The notes under the pieces were generated by a model. It searched no databases and was not told where the DNA came from. It saw only the letters and a program-made list of their open reading frames with translations. Below are positions 1 to 8,680 of a stretch of DNA of 17,700 nt, one piece after another (positions within the stretch are counted from its first letter, which is position 1; every line of letters begins with the position of its first letter). Source of the stretch: Lichtheimia corymbifera B2541 (taxonomy: Eukaryota > Mucoromycota > Mucoromycetes > Mucorales > Lichtheimiaceae); contig JNEU01000251.1 in assembly GCA_000697475.1 (NCBI GenBank), positions 1-17,700 on the forward strand, in the 5' to 3' direction. A program made the translations under genes and the position numbers.

Positions 1-560
1 CAGAGACATACCACAGTATAAATAACCATGATATGCCCCCACAAAATAAAAAGGCATTTGTAAGTAAGTAAATGGATCATAAGGCAATACCAGTATCTTG
101 ACGTACCCTTTCAATACCAAATGAAGCACCTCAGTGGGTAACATGATAAATAGACCATGGGAGGATGTAGGAAAGCAAGGACTTGCACATAGCCAACAGG
201 ATCAATGGAGACAGACTTGGACTTACTCGTGGACCTTTCAGCACCAATGGAAGCGTCATCGATGACCATCCAGATCCTCTCACCTCGAGACCTACATGCC
301 TATCCTTTCACTCAACCACACGAAGCCAAACGTACCTGAGAATCATCCACGCCTTGAATCTGGACTGCAGGGTATCCCATCCATAACCGCAACCCCTCAG
401 CAAGAGAGAGACAACGCCATACCGCCTCGAAAGAAGCTCGATCCACCAAAGGCGAGATCACCACAAGTGCCACCAAAAAAAGGGTCACCAAGGCATCTTG
501 AAATGGAAGCCAATGTTAGCATTCTTCTAATCGATATAGTGCTGCCAACTTACCAAGCGA
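1..560 (-). other. Downstream part of a minus-strand spliced transcript (copy A)
   Basis: Directly after the stop of the 561-2880 gene, the minus strand carries a textbook intron at 553-497 (57 nt; GTAAGTTGG donor, TGCTAAC branch point, TTTCAAG acceptor). Two shorter candidate introns follow at 335-292 (44 nt, GTACGT donor) and 226-182 (45 nt, GTAAGT donor). Splicing 335-292 joins an open frame (including WWIELLSRRYG and AWMIL) to a second block reading IWMVIDDASIGAERST. Whether this is a separate small gene or the 3' UTR of the gene upstream is unresolved. The same sequence is repeated at 14194-14753. Confidence 0.4.
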
Positions 561-2880
561 CTAGAAGGCTTCGTAATCATAGTATTCATACTCCTCGCCT
601 TCTTCTACGTCTTCTTCATCGTAGTCTTGCTCCAGGACATAGTAATCCTGCACCTCTTCCTCGTCAAGGGAATCCACATCATCGGTCACTTCTTCAAGCC
701 AAGCAACAAAATCGGACCATGGAGCTTGCTCCTCTGCTTGGCTTTGCTGTTGTTCACCAGGTGATTGCGGACCTGGTGATGGTGAGGTGGTGTTGGTAGC
801 GGTGTTGGTGGGAACAGGAGTAAGGCGAAGTTGAGGAAGATTGTCGGGAAGTTGTGGATTGAATTCGACATGTGGAATGATGTAAAGCCGAGTTGCGGAA
901 TTAATGGTGCTCGTAGTGGCAGTAGGAGTAGGAGTAGTAGTAGTAGTAGTAGTAGGTGCAGTAGCAGTAGTAATAGAAGTAGTAGTGGCGGTAGTGGCAG
1001 TAGTAGTAGGGGTATCAATAGTAGTAGTAGTAGTAGTTGGGTATGTTGCTGTTGGGGGTATATCCTCACAAATGACGAGGCGGGTATTGGTGGTAGATGT
1101 GGCAGCGGTAGAAGTGATTGATGGTGAGGTATTTGGCATGGTGATGGTGTCGGAATTAATGGTGGTGTTGGAAGCGGTAGAGATGGTTGGTGGTGAGGGA
1201 TTTGGCATAGAGATGTTGTCGGTATTAATGATGGTGTTGGAAATGGTGGCATAAATGACAGGTGAAACGAATGTGGTGGTATCCTCCATAGTGATTGGCA
1301 TAGGTGATGGTAGAGGAGGTGGTGTGTAGGCTTGAGGAGGAAGTTGAGGAGTGGGCATATCTAAGCAATAGCGATCTATTAGATGTGTATGTCTATATAA
1401 AAGGGGTTCAAACTTCACACTTACCGGTATAAGTAGGATCATTGTCATAGTAAAGGAAAGGAGTGATAGCCAAATTGCCGGACGTAAAGGAATTGAGGTC
1501 TTCACCTAAAAGTATCATATCATGTTATTAACCATGATACCATGACAATCAAACAAGTCAAAGCTGAACATACCGATTGCGATCGTCTCGTTTGGCTCTT
1601 CATATCGGCGGTCAAGAGGTGGTGCCATATGGGCGTCCTCATCATAGGGGTCCTCGGCAGTCAAATGGTAAAAGAGGAAATCTATGTAAGGGGCATTGTG
1701 AGCAATTGTATAATTGAACTACAAAATATCTGGATATATACTTACTGAGTTCGTCAATTTGATCCTCAGAAGCAGTAACACCATCATCACCAACACGAAC
1801 AGGGTCAACATCACGATCCACACCCGCAACAACAGCACCAAGATGACCACCATCGTCAGAAGCAACACCACCAGCAAAAGATAAAGAAGCAGTGCCAACA
1901 GCAGTAAGAGAAGACACAGCATCAACGCCAGCAAGAGAAGAAGAAACAGCAGCAGCAAAAGCAGAAGACACAGAAGAAGGCGAGACAGCATTACCAACAC
2001 CAGCAAGAGGACCAGAAAAAGCAGAAGGGGAAGAAGAAGCAGAAGAAAGAGCACCAGCAAAAGCAGATGAAGACACAGCGCCAGGAACAGCAGCAGACGA
2101 AACAACAACAGGAGACAAAGCACCAGAAACAGCAACAGGAGACAAAGCAGCACCAGAAACAACAGGAGAAGCAGCACCAGAAACAACAACAGGAGACGCA
2201 GCACCAGAAACAACAACAGGAGAAGCAGCACCAGAAACAACAACAGGAGAAACAGCACCAGAAACAGCAGAATAAGAGACAGCATCACAAGGAGAAGATG
2301 CAACAACAGCAGCAGAGGAAACAATAGCACCATCGACACCAGCGCAAGCAGAAACAGCAGAAACAGCAGAAACACCAAGAGCAGAGACATCAACACCGTC
2401 ACCAGGAGCAAACTTGTCACCACCACTAACAGGAGCAACACCACGAACCACCACATCATCACCATCAGAAGAGAGATCAGCAGTATCAGGGCTGTCAACA
2501 GCAACAACGTCGTAAAGAGGTGCACCAGCGAGATCAACAACCTTCCAGTAAGCTCGTGCTGCCACCACAAACTCAGTCATTTCCTCATCGTGACGCATTG
2601 CATGCAATGTACGTGGATTGAGATCAGAGGACCACCATTCCCAAAGATCGGCAACGCAATGCCACAAGGCAACAAGCTGATCATGAAACATGACGTAAAT
2701 CATGAAACAGCAACACAAGGAAACGACAGGAACAGGGAAGGAGATAAGCAACTGCAGAATGCAGGCAGACAACAGAACAAAGGGGAACAGAGGGCCAGAG
2801 GCGAAAGCAGCGACAGTAGCGAATAAGCAGAAGTAGAACATGACGCGAGTGAGTAAAAGCTGGAAAGAGAGAGGAAACAA
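561..2880 (-). CDS. Four-exon gene, 707-aa membrane-anchored low-complexity protein (copy A)
   Basis: Exons are 2880-1746, 1681-1574, 1505-1425 and 1360-561. Introns are 64, 68 and 64 nt, with GTAAGT, GTATGT and GTAAGT donors and CATAG, TTTAG and CTTAG acceptors. All phases agree and give 2,124 nt. The start ATG is followed by a very hydrophobic N-terminus (about residues 1-65, signal peptide or anchor plus one or two further membrane segments), then a Trp-rich patch (LWEWW). Residues about 140-375 are rich in Ala, Ser, Val and Pro, with tandem 9-residue units (SGAASPVVV) near 207-250. Residues about 375-450 are non-repetitive and acidic (AEDPYDEDAHM, FLYYDNDPTYTD). A long Thr/Pro/Ile-rich stretch follows, and the protein ends in a strongly acidic Asp/Glu/Tyr tail. 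The pattern suggests a surface or cell-wall-facing protein, but I recognise no family. An intron begins 7 nt after the stop codon. Confidence 0.75.
918..1036. repeat. GTA/GTN trinucleotide microsatellite inside the last exon
   Basis: Interrupted (GTA)n and related triplets on the plus strand, including runs at about 930-955 and 1018-1036. On the coding (minus) strand these are TAC/ACT triplets that encode the poly-Thr part of the protein. Length changes by whole triplets would keep the frame. The same block recurs at 15111-15229. Confidence 0.85.
2100..2270. repeat. 27-bp coding minisatellite
   Basis: On the plus strand, the 27-bp unit built around GCACCAGAAACAACAACAGG is repeated about four times, with less regular units on either side. 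Read on the minus strand it gives the 9-residue unit SGAASPVVV. The unit length is a multiple of three, so gain or loss of units keeps the frame. It recurs at 16293-16463. Confidence 0.8.
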
Positions 2881-3250
2881 CTCGTTGCGGTGGAAACGTA
2901 TAATTTATTAAAGGCCAGCACGTCACCCCATTTCACCCCATTTGACTAATCGAGTGACATGATCCTTCTCCATTGTGGTTGGAATCGGTGTACAAGTATG
3001 TCTATATTATCGTTATATCACTAGCTCATAAACAGGTATAGGTGTGGTAGTGTTATTACGTGTAGTTGTATTATAGTCATAGCCTTTGTCCCCCTTCACC
3101 ATTAAACACCCCGCCACTTGTTATTGAATGATAATATGATAATAAAAGGTGTGTTTATGAATTATAGTTATGTCTATTGTATATGTGTGTGGAGCAGGGA
3201 GGCTAATTTCCTTGTGTGTGTCAAAAGGGTGGTCTCTTGTCCTTGCTACT
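2881..3250. other. Intergenic region between divergent loci (copy A)
   Basis: No convincing coding frame. The minus strand immediately upstream of the ATG at 2880 has an A/T-rich AATAAATTATA stretch that could act as core promoter. CACCCCATTT occurs twice in tandem near 2925-2945. On the plus side the region leads into the gene-like locus that begins near 3270. The same sequence is at 17074-17443. Confidence 0.4.
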
Positions 3251-3269
3251 TCTTTGTTACCCACCCAGC

Positions 3270-4610
3270 CCACCAACACCGCGATCGTGGTTCGACATGG
3301 AGGCCCTCATTAGCAACTGATCTATGAGAAAAGGTGTCAGTGAAGGTGAGCAACGTTATATTATAGTGTACACGTGAACCTGCCTTTCTTTGTTGTGTAT
3401 ACTGATATGCTTGTCTTTTACAGCTTTCCTGGTTCAGCAATGGCGACAATGGCAACTTCCAGAAGGAATGGGCAACGCGATTCTGTTCGAGATCTGCAAC
3501 GAGTACTCTGGTGAAAAGGCAAACAAGACGACTTGAAAGGTGTGCCACAGTGGGATTCGTTGGCATTCTATATCAGCATTTTCTTGTAATCAACGCCATC
3601 ACCTTTATCCTGCGATACGATCGCGTGTTGGCAATACAATGAGTGAGCTTGGCAAAATATTTCCACTCTGGGAAATGGTATCTGCAAAGTAAGGTAAAAG
3701 ACAAGGTGCGGGAGTGGATCATTGTATGATGATTAATGGATTAAAGCAGGATCCTCAAGAATTATCATGACATTTGGATTTGTTGAGAGCCGGGTATATG
3801 GATACACTGGATGGTGAGGACCATGACACGAGGGCCGTAACGATACAACGCAAAATTCTCATTCGTTTGATCTTTTTCAAAGGTATACGACGAGGCTACA
3901 GCAAGAACTTACATCCATGGGCTTGGATCATGTTGGTACATCTTATGTTTCTATGTATGCAATTCTCATTGATGGTTTTCTACGGTATGTATTCAGGTAT
4001 ATCAGATGTAGTCTATCGAGTAATAAGATATACCTTTTTAGTAATTCGGCTTCGTGGTATTTATGGTGGTCGTATTGGGCAAGGATTGATCATAGGTTTG
4101 CATGAACAAAGGCATCGGTACGTGGAATAAATAAGGGGAGGGGTGATACTTGCAAAGCAAACAGCGGTTATTATTTCAAGTTGCTTACTGTGTCATCTTA
4201 ATCAAGGGACTACCATCGAAGCATATACACAGCATTGCCTGTTGGATGTTGATTGTTTCAGCGCTCAGATCACCATGGATTAGATTCACCACACCCTTTA
4301 GCCAACCATATCTTTTCTTACTGTCGAGTTTCATATTCACATTATCACCCTTCAAATGATTCTCTTGCCTTGGCTGTACATCGTATATATGGAGCATAAT
4401 AAATACACTATCGGGATGGGTTTTGGATGAACGAAGAAGGTTGGAATGGTGCATTTTAGGATATCCTTGTTCACCAAGGATTGACGTGGTATATATCGAC
4501 CCGATCTGGATCCTGTACCAGTTCGATAAAGCCAGCACCGATACTGTATCAGCTTTTGGGATCATGGTAATGGTAGATGGGGTGGAATAGTATTTTGTTA
4601 CCTGTATTCG
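3270..4610 (+). pseudogene. Damaged multi-exon locus, paralogue of 9295-10706
   Basis: This locus aligns over its whole length with 9360-10725. Shared blocks include RSWFDME near 3290, D-QELS---LD near 3755, YVF-YI and LWWS-WARI-H near 3985-4090, and a last exon with DERRR, CS-R--VVY, TDTV and FGI ending in the TAG at 4588-4590. It carries damage relative to its partner. A TGA falls where the partner has CTG, after LIS in the first block. Another TGA lies inside the QELS block. A one-base insertion near 4090 breaks the WARI exon. The acceptor TCAG before the third block has become TCAA. No in-frame ATG was found upstream. The first 240 bases recur at the window end. Function not recognised. 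Confidence 0.6.
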
Positions 4611-5100
4611 GATAGACGTGTGTGCCACCAAACAGGTCACAATAAATGTGGTTGAGAGTAGTGGTGTATGCATAATGCATGACTTATCATCACACGTATA
4701 AGAAATCATGGTACACCCTTGAATTGCTGAATACCGCTGCACACACGCTTTATATAGAGGTCTGGTCTCACAATGCACAGCAATCATCTGGTTCCCAGAA
4801 GGTTCTCTGACGTCGTAGGTCCATTTATCTCTTGAGATATTGGAGGCGGTTCACTTGTGCAATCATGAGGAAATGAGAAAGAGCACTGCCGCCCTAATAC
4901 AAGGTGCTCACAATAAAGTATTCCAATTCCAATGTATCATTCTGGAATGGACACCAGTAGATGCAGAAACCATGGTTTTATAATCGTATACCAATTTTCA
5001 GAGAGGGTTCACTTGTAGAATAGTGAGAAAATAAGCAACGTGGGAGCTAAGCGTAGGATTACGCGTCTGAGCTGCGTTTCAATATGCGGTGGCTTTTTAT
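4611..5100. other. Stretch without a supported gene
   Basis: No coding frame is supported by paralogy or splice phase. A minus-strand open frame of 200 codons (4787-4185) begins here but overlaps the plus-strand last exon of the neighbouring locus (see rejected items). The two halves of the stretch each contain a GGTTCACTTGT(G/A)(C/G)AAT-type motif (near 4848 and 5007), followed by a run of GAGAAA. This hints at an old short duplication. Confidence 0.35.
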
Positions 5101-5106
5101 TTTTGT

Positions 5107-5115
5107 TATAAAAGG
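5107..5115 (+). promoter_or_regulatory. TATA box, TATAAAAGG
   Basis: A consensus TATA element on the plus strand, with GC-richer sequence downstream. A transcription start would be expected about 25-35 bases further on, near 5140. The next clear signal is a strong splice donor at 5184, so the first exon would be only about 45 bases long. Confidence 0.6.
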
Positions 5116-5136
5116 AGCAGTGGTGCGGTCGAAAAA

Positions 5137-5600
5137 TTTATTGTTTTTCTTTCGCGGCTCTTTCCCTCCCTTGGACTTTCCAGGTAAGTGCTCTTTCCTT
5201 TTTTGTTTTGTGTGGTGGTGGTGAGGGGTGGGGTGTGCTGTGAGAGAACTACCACAGGTAGGTGCAGGGGTGGTGAAGAAGAGGGGATAAAGAGGATCGA
5301 GTGGGAAAAGGTGTGTGTGTGTGTGGAGGAGGGTGATAGTCTGACCACGACTTTAACTTGGACGTCCTGATAACGATCTAAGAGGTGTCCGTCTTCAATG
5401 ACGTTAACTTGCGTCCTGATAACGTATAACGTATAACGATGTTAAATGTGTCCGTCCGAAATGACGTTAAACTACGGGTGTGGATTGTCAATCTCCTCCT
5501 CGTGGTCGCACCTGGAAGCCATCTTGATGGATGGGCTAAGAATTGGCATAGCTAGTTGTTTACTTCTTTCATAAATAAAGCTTTTCTTATATACAAATAC
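5137..5600 (+). ncRNA. TATA-driven, probably spliced transcript without a clear ORF
   Basis: The unit is defined by the TATA box at 5107, a consensus donor CAG|GTAAGTG at 5184, a plausible acceptor ACCACAG near 5257 (intron about 74 nt) and an AATAAA at 5574-5579. Between these lie a two-unit tandem repeat and no frame longer than about 38 codons starting with ATG (5461-5577). It may be a long non-coding RNA, a short-peptide gene, or the 5' leader of a longer transcript reaching the exon-like frame at 5769. The signals are seen in the sequence; transcription itself is inferred. Confidence 0.35.
5353..5466. repeat. Two-unit tandem repeat (51 and 63 bp)
   Basis: Both units start TTAACTTG, contain CGTCCTGATAACG and GTGTCCGTC, and end AATGACG. 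The second unit has an extra internal ATAACGT duplication (AACGTATAACGTATAACG). A third start, TTAAAC, follows at 5467. CGTCCTGATAACG plus AATGACGTTAA could be a repeated binding site near the start of the TATA-driven unit. Confidence 0.7.
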
Positions 5601-5605
5601 AAATA
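5525..5605. repeat. Dispersed repeat, copy 1 (matches about 8998-9075)
   Basis: Shares GATGGGCTAAGAA(T/G)TGG and AAAGCTTT(T/C)CTTA, about 45 bases apart, with the segment near 9000. The two segments sit on opposite sides of the duplicated plus-strand gene pair, so this may mark an older segmental duplication or mobile-element remnant. Confidence 0.5.
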
Positions 5606-5980
5606 GACAATATCCCACTCTTATATATGTCTCCCAGTTCTGGTATCATCCAAATCCTTAATTATTGCTTGGTCCATGGATCTATTTATTCTCTTTTGTA
5701 ACCTGATGAATAGGGAAACTATAATATATGCTATGAATGCGTGCTATTGAATAAATCGCGTGTCATAGGTGGATGAAAAGGTGGTGGTGGTGAATGGTGC
5801 GATTGTTGTGGCGAAGGTAACGCTGATCAACATGCTGGAGTATCAAACGAGAAAACGCCCTTGTAAGCTAGTTGCTCATCATCCCGGAGCACGCGAAAGA
5901 ACTATAGCCGTGGGTTTCTTCCATTTGCCTACATGACAGTAATCACAATCACGTATTATAGATATGACCAAACGTAATGT
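5601..5980 (+). other. Exon-like open frame, 5769-5936
   Basis: After a TCATAG acceptor-like site, the plus strand is open for 55 codons from 5769 to the TGA at 5934-5936. It begins VDEKVVVVNGAIVVAKV and has no ATG at its start, so if real it is an internal or last exon. It might belong to the transcript that starts near 5140. There is no paralogue in the window to test it against. The rest of this stretch is A/T-rich with no supported feature. Confidence 0.2.
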
Positions 5981-6023
5981 TGAATATCAGTTGCTTGCCT
6001 GGAGAGAGAAGCGTTACTTGGTA

Positions 6024-6494
6024 CTAGACGTCTTGAGTGGTCGGTAAATCTTGATAGCACAAAAGATCCACACAATATTCCCTGTTTCTGATAATATACA
6101 TCAATAAAGAAGTTGCGAACCACCAGAAGATCGATATGATTGTTACCATTAGAAGATCTGGGTCCTGTTGCGTAATGCTGCTACTTACTGGTCCGGGTCG
6201 GCAGACTGCAACTGTGAATGGTGGATGTGTTTTTGGATTGGTCTTGCAATAAGCCGTAGAATCAGGACCACAGGTTGCCACAGGATGTGATAAGGGCAAC
6301 ATAGTCTCCAGATGACAGCATCCTTGACGTCCCAGTGATATAACCGAGGAAAAGCCTTCTTGATCCTGTCAGTGCATACCTTCCATCATAAGTGCACTTG
6401 CATGTGATCCATACCATAATGAACACTCTTACCTTGTGGGACTTCTTAACAGCATCCTTGCCTCAAATAAACACCCTGTATCCATTCCAACCAT
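6024..6494 (-). CDS. Three-exon small gene, about 100 aa
   Basis: Model: exons 6494-6433, 6365-6189 and 6087-6024. Introns are 67 nt (ACAAG|GTAAGAG to TGACAG) and 101 nt (CCA|GTAAGTAGC with CTTCTAATGG branch region to TTATCAG). Phases agree, giving 303 nt from an ATG to the TAG at 6026-6024. The middle exon reads FPRLYHWDVKDAVIW, then a hydrophobic stretch with a Cys pair. A competing reading leaves the last 101-nt segment unspliced and would encode a membrane helix (LLMVTIISIFWW) after a Cys-rich segment. The last intron and exon resemble those of the neighbouring gene at 6566-7342. Family not recognised. Confidence 0.35.
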
Positions 6495-6565
6495 ATCATG
6501 TTGCTCCTGGTTCACTTTAAGGCTCGTTAGTCAACAAGGTTGGCTTTGTAGATCCAATATCATGC

Positions 6566-7342
6566 CTACCAATGAATCTCCAAGAGATAGGTACGATCCT
6601 TGACCACGAATGCATCGAGCGATGGATAAACCTTGATAGCGCGAAAAGACACGTAACTTCGTTTCTTGTTGCTGATGTGATAAGAGCATTGCCGCTGACA
6701 TGATCAATCGCATCCATAAACGCAAAAGCAACTGCCGATAACCAGAACCATTAGGAGATGGAAAGCTTGCTGTACCTTGTCGTTGACGCGATCATTCGAT
6801 AAGAGACCTTCATCGCAGTATACCAGGATGACGACACCAGTGGGCAATCCATGCAAGTATATGAAATAATCGCGTCCAAATGTGTATCATCATTCGTAGC
6901 CATGGCAATGCGTGTTTCCACTTTTGGTGTGTTGCCGCGTGGCGTTATCCGTATCCCTTGTAATAACAATAGTGAGTGCCTGCTTGCAAGTATAGGATGA
7001 CATGACACTGGCTTACCTTGCTCATTGTAAGCAATGGGCTGAACATGCACCTTCAAGAACTGAACATGGCGGCGACTGCTTGATGGCATAAGCTTCCCAT
7101 CGTGAATGGCAAAACTAATGTTGGCGCATGGAGCTACTCTGATGACGAATGTGTTCGAAGCTGACAAGGTGGAATGCGTGAATTGTCACATTGAGCTGTT
7201 GAATCGTAAGACTTGCACGATAACTGGAAGGAGCTGCTGGTTGGGAGTAGTGCGAGAAACAACGGACCCGGCTTAATTTAATACCAGACGGACATTTTAG
7301 GAACACCCACCACAAGACATCATCAACATCATTACCATGCAT
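6566..7342 (-). CDS. Four-exon gene, about 184 aa, beta-rich protein
   Basis: Model: exons 7342-7219, 7160-7017, 6956-6776 and 6671-6566. Introns are 58, 60 and 104 nt; the first donor (GTGCAAG) is weak, the others are GTAAGC and GTACAG. All phases agree and total 555 nt. Alternating hydrophobic segments (FVIRVAPCANISFAI, QFLKVHVQPIAYNEQG, PKVETRIAMATND) look like strands of a beta-sandwich. I weakly suspect an arrestin-like fold from the spacing, without a diagnostic motif. The C-terminal exon reads KKRSYVSFRAIKVYPSL. The stop is TAG at 6568-6566. The ATG at 7342 is the first in frame; an upstream non-coding exon ending at a GTAAGCC donor near 7366 is possible. The gene lies tail-to-head with the 6024-6494 gene, about 70 bases apart. 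Confidence 0.45.
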
Positions 7343-7369
7343 CCAATAAAGACACTCCAATGGCTTACT

Positions 7370-7639
7370 TCATATGATAGAGTCATCCAGCATCATTAGA
7401 AAATTATACACATGTATAGGAGAGAGCTACACAACAGGGAGCTTTTTATTTTGGGGATACATTACAATATATGCAGTATGTTCCGCACCATCCATCCCAT
7501 TTTGTTACCTTTCTGAATCACGCTTTTATGTATCGTTAAATGTTTTACACACATCTCTGTGGCTTGCTCGTCACTGTTGTTCTCATAATGCCCTCATTGC
7601 TTACTGTTACCATTTTCAATGGTAGCGTAACTACTATGT
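7370..7639. other. Stretch without a supported gene
   Basis: The plus strand is open at 7374-7625 (83 codons), starting MIESSSIIRKL, but with no paralogue, splice or promoter support. It may simply be the upstream region of the minus-strand gene that starts at 7342. No repeat or RNA gene was seen before the foldback that begins near 7640. Confidence 0.3.
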
Positions 7640-8680
7640 AGAATGTATACGATTACGGATAGGGTGGATATCCCATAATTTTGGGATCAATCGTGAGGTC
7701 CATGAAACTTTCCCACAAGGTGCTCTTGGGTACACGGATCAACTTTGCTTATATACTGAACCTAGATTTCATTCACACATTTTGAATGGCAGCCTTAAAT
7801 AAGGGTTTCACTATGTATGATAGGAAATCGGGGTGTACCCCGGATTTGGAAATTGGGAGTTACTATAAAGTAACCTCAGGTTCCCAATTCCCAACATGAA
7901 ACTTGGCCAGAATATGATCTGGGACATGCTGAACAACTCCATTCATATCAAATGCCGTGCCTTCAAAGTGTAATTTTGAAAGCGGGCATCGGCAACACTG
8001 CAACAGTAAGATAAGATTGGGGTGCGGCCCAACTCGCCGATATCGAGTGCTGCAAGCGCCAAAATTTCACGCACACGTCTTTGCAGTATGCTGATCATTT
8101 ATGATCTAGTAGCGCTATCACGGTTCACTCTTATGATTTTGAACGGGTGCGCATGCATATGATTACTGATATGGTGGAAATCCCATAACCGTGAATCGTG
8201 ATGGCGTTATTAGATCATAAATGATCAGCATACCGCAAAGATGCGTGTGTGAAAATTTGGTGCTTGCTGCACTCAATATCGGCCAGCTGGGTCGCACCCC
8301 TGTCTTATTTTACTGTTGCAATATTGCCGATGCCCGCTTTCAAAATTACACATTGAAGGCACGGCATTTGATATGAATGGAATTGTTCAGCATGTCCCAG
8401 ATCATATTCTTGCCAAGTTTTATGTTGGGAATTTGGAACCTGAGGTTACTTTATAGTAACTCCCAATTTCCAAATCCGGGGTACACCCCGATTTCCTATC
8501 ATACATAGTGAAACCCTTATTAATGGCTGCCATTCAAAATCTGTGAATGAAGTGTACGTTTGTTATATAAGCAAAGTTGATCAGTGTACCCATAAGCACC
8601 CTGTGTGGACGTTTCAAGCTCCAAATGCGCGATCTCATGGTTATGGGATACCCTCCCCATCAGTAATCATATGCATGCGG
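7640..8680. repeat. Large imperfect inverted repeat (foldback), arms about 490 bp
   Basis: The left arm (about 7640-8128) is the reverse complement of the right arm (8191 to about 8680). Matches include GATCAACTTTGCTTATATA, TTTTGAATGGCAGCC, AAATCGGGGTGTACCCC, AGTTACTATAAAGTAACCTC, CAAATGCCGTGCCTTCAA and GCTGATCATTTATGATCTA. The arms differ by scattered substitutions and small indels. The 62-base spacer is 8129-8190. No open frame of useful length lies inside. The structure resembles a foldback or MITE-like non-autonomous element or an old inverted duplication; no flanking target duplication could be identified. Confidence 0.85.
8129..8190 (-). repeat. Foldback spacer holding motif M (minus orientation)
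   Basis: The spacer is the reverse complement of a motif that starts GGTTATGGGAT, passes through CAGTAATCATATGCATGCG and ends CCCGTT-AAAAT. The same motif is found in plus orientation at 8639-8700 and 8793-8856, and in degenerate form at the outer end of the left arm near 7640-7675. Confidence 0.75.

Larger units (their letters stand above)
1..3507. repeat. Long direct repeat, copy A (14,193-bp period)
   Basis: Every open frame and every stretch I compared in this segment recurs unchanged at +14193, up to the last base of the window. I found no mismatch by eye. The left limit cannot be seen because it coincides with the window start. No target-site duplication, terminal inverted repeat or other boundary signal is visible at base 1, so the window start looks like an arbitrary cut in a periodic sequence rather than the end of an element. 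Confidence 0.97.

Noticed and set aside
296..799. Plus-strand frame of 167 codons beginning MPILSLNHTKPNVPENH (also at 14489-14992)
   Set aside because: Antisense to the acidic-tail exon of the 561-2880 gene and to its 3' introns; no plus-strand promoter or splice signals were seen.
1719..2570. Minus-strand Leu/Val-only frame of 283 codons
   Set aside because: Frame-shifted shadow of the Ala/Ser/Val repeat exon; its start lies in the middle of that exon.
4185..4787. Minus-strand open frame of 200 codons, with a possible 58-nt intron (CAG|GTAACA to GATACAG) and many Cys residues in its first 50 codons
   Set aside because: It overlaps the last exons of the plus-strand paralogue, where codon-position evidence favours the plus strand, and the equivalent region of the other copy has minus-strand stops. 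An independent gene starting at 4787 is not excluded.
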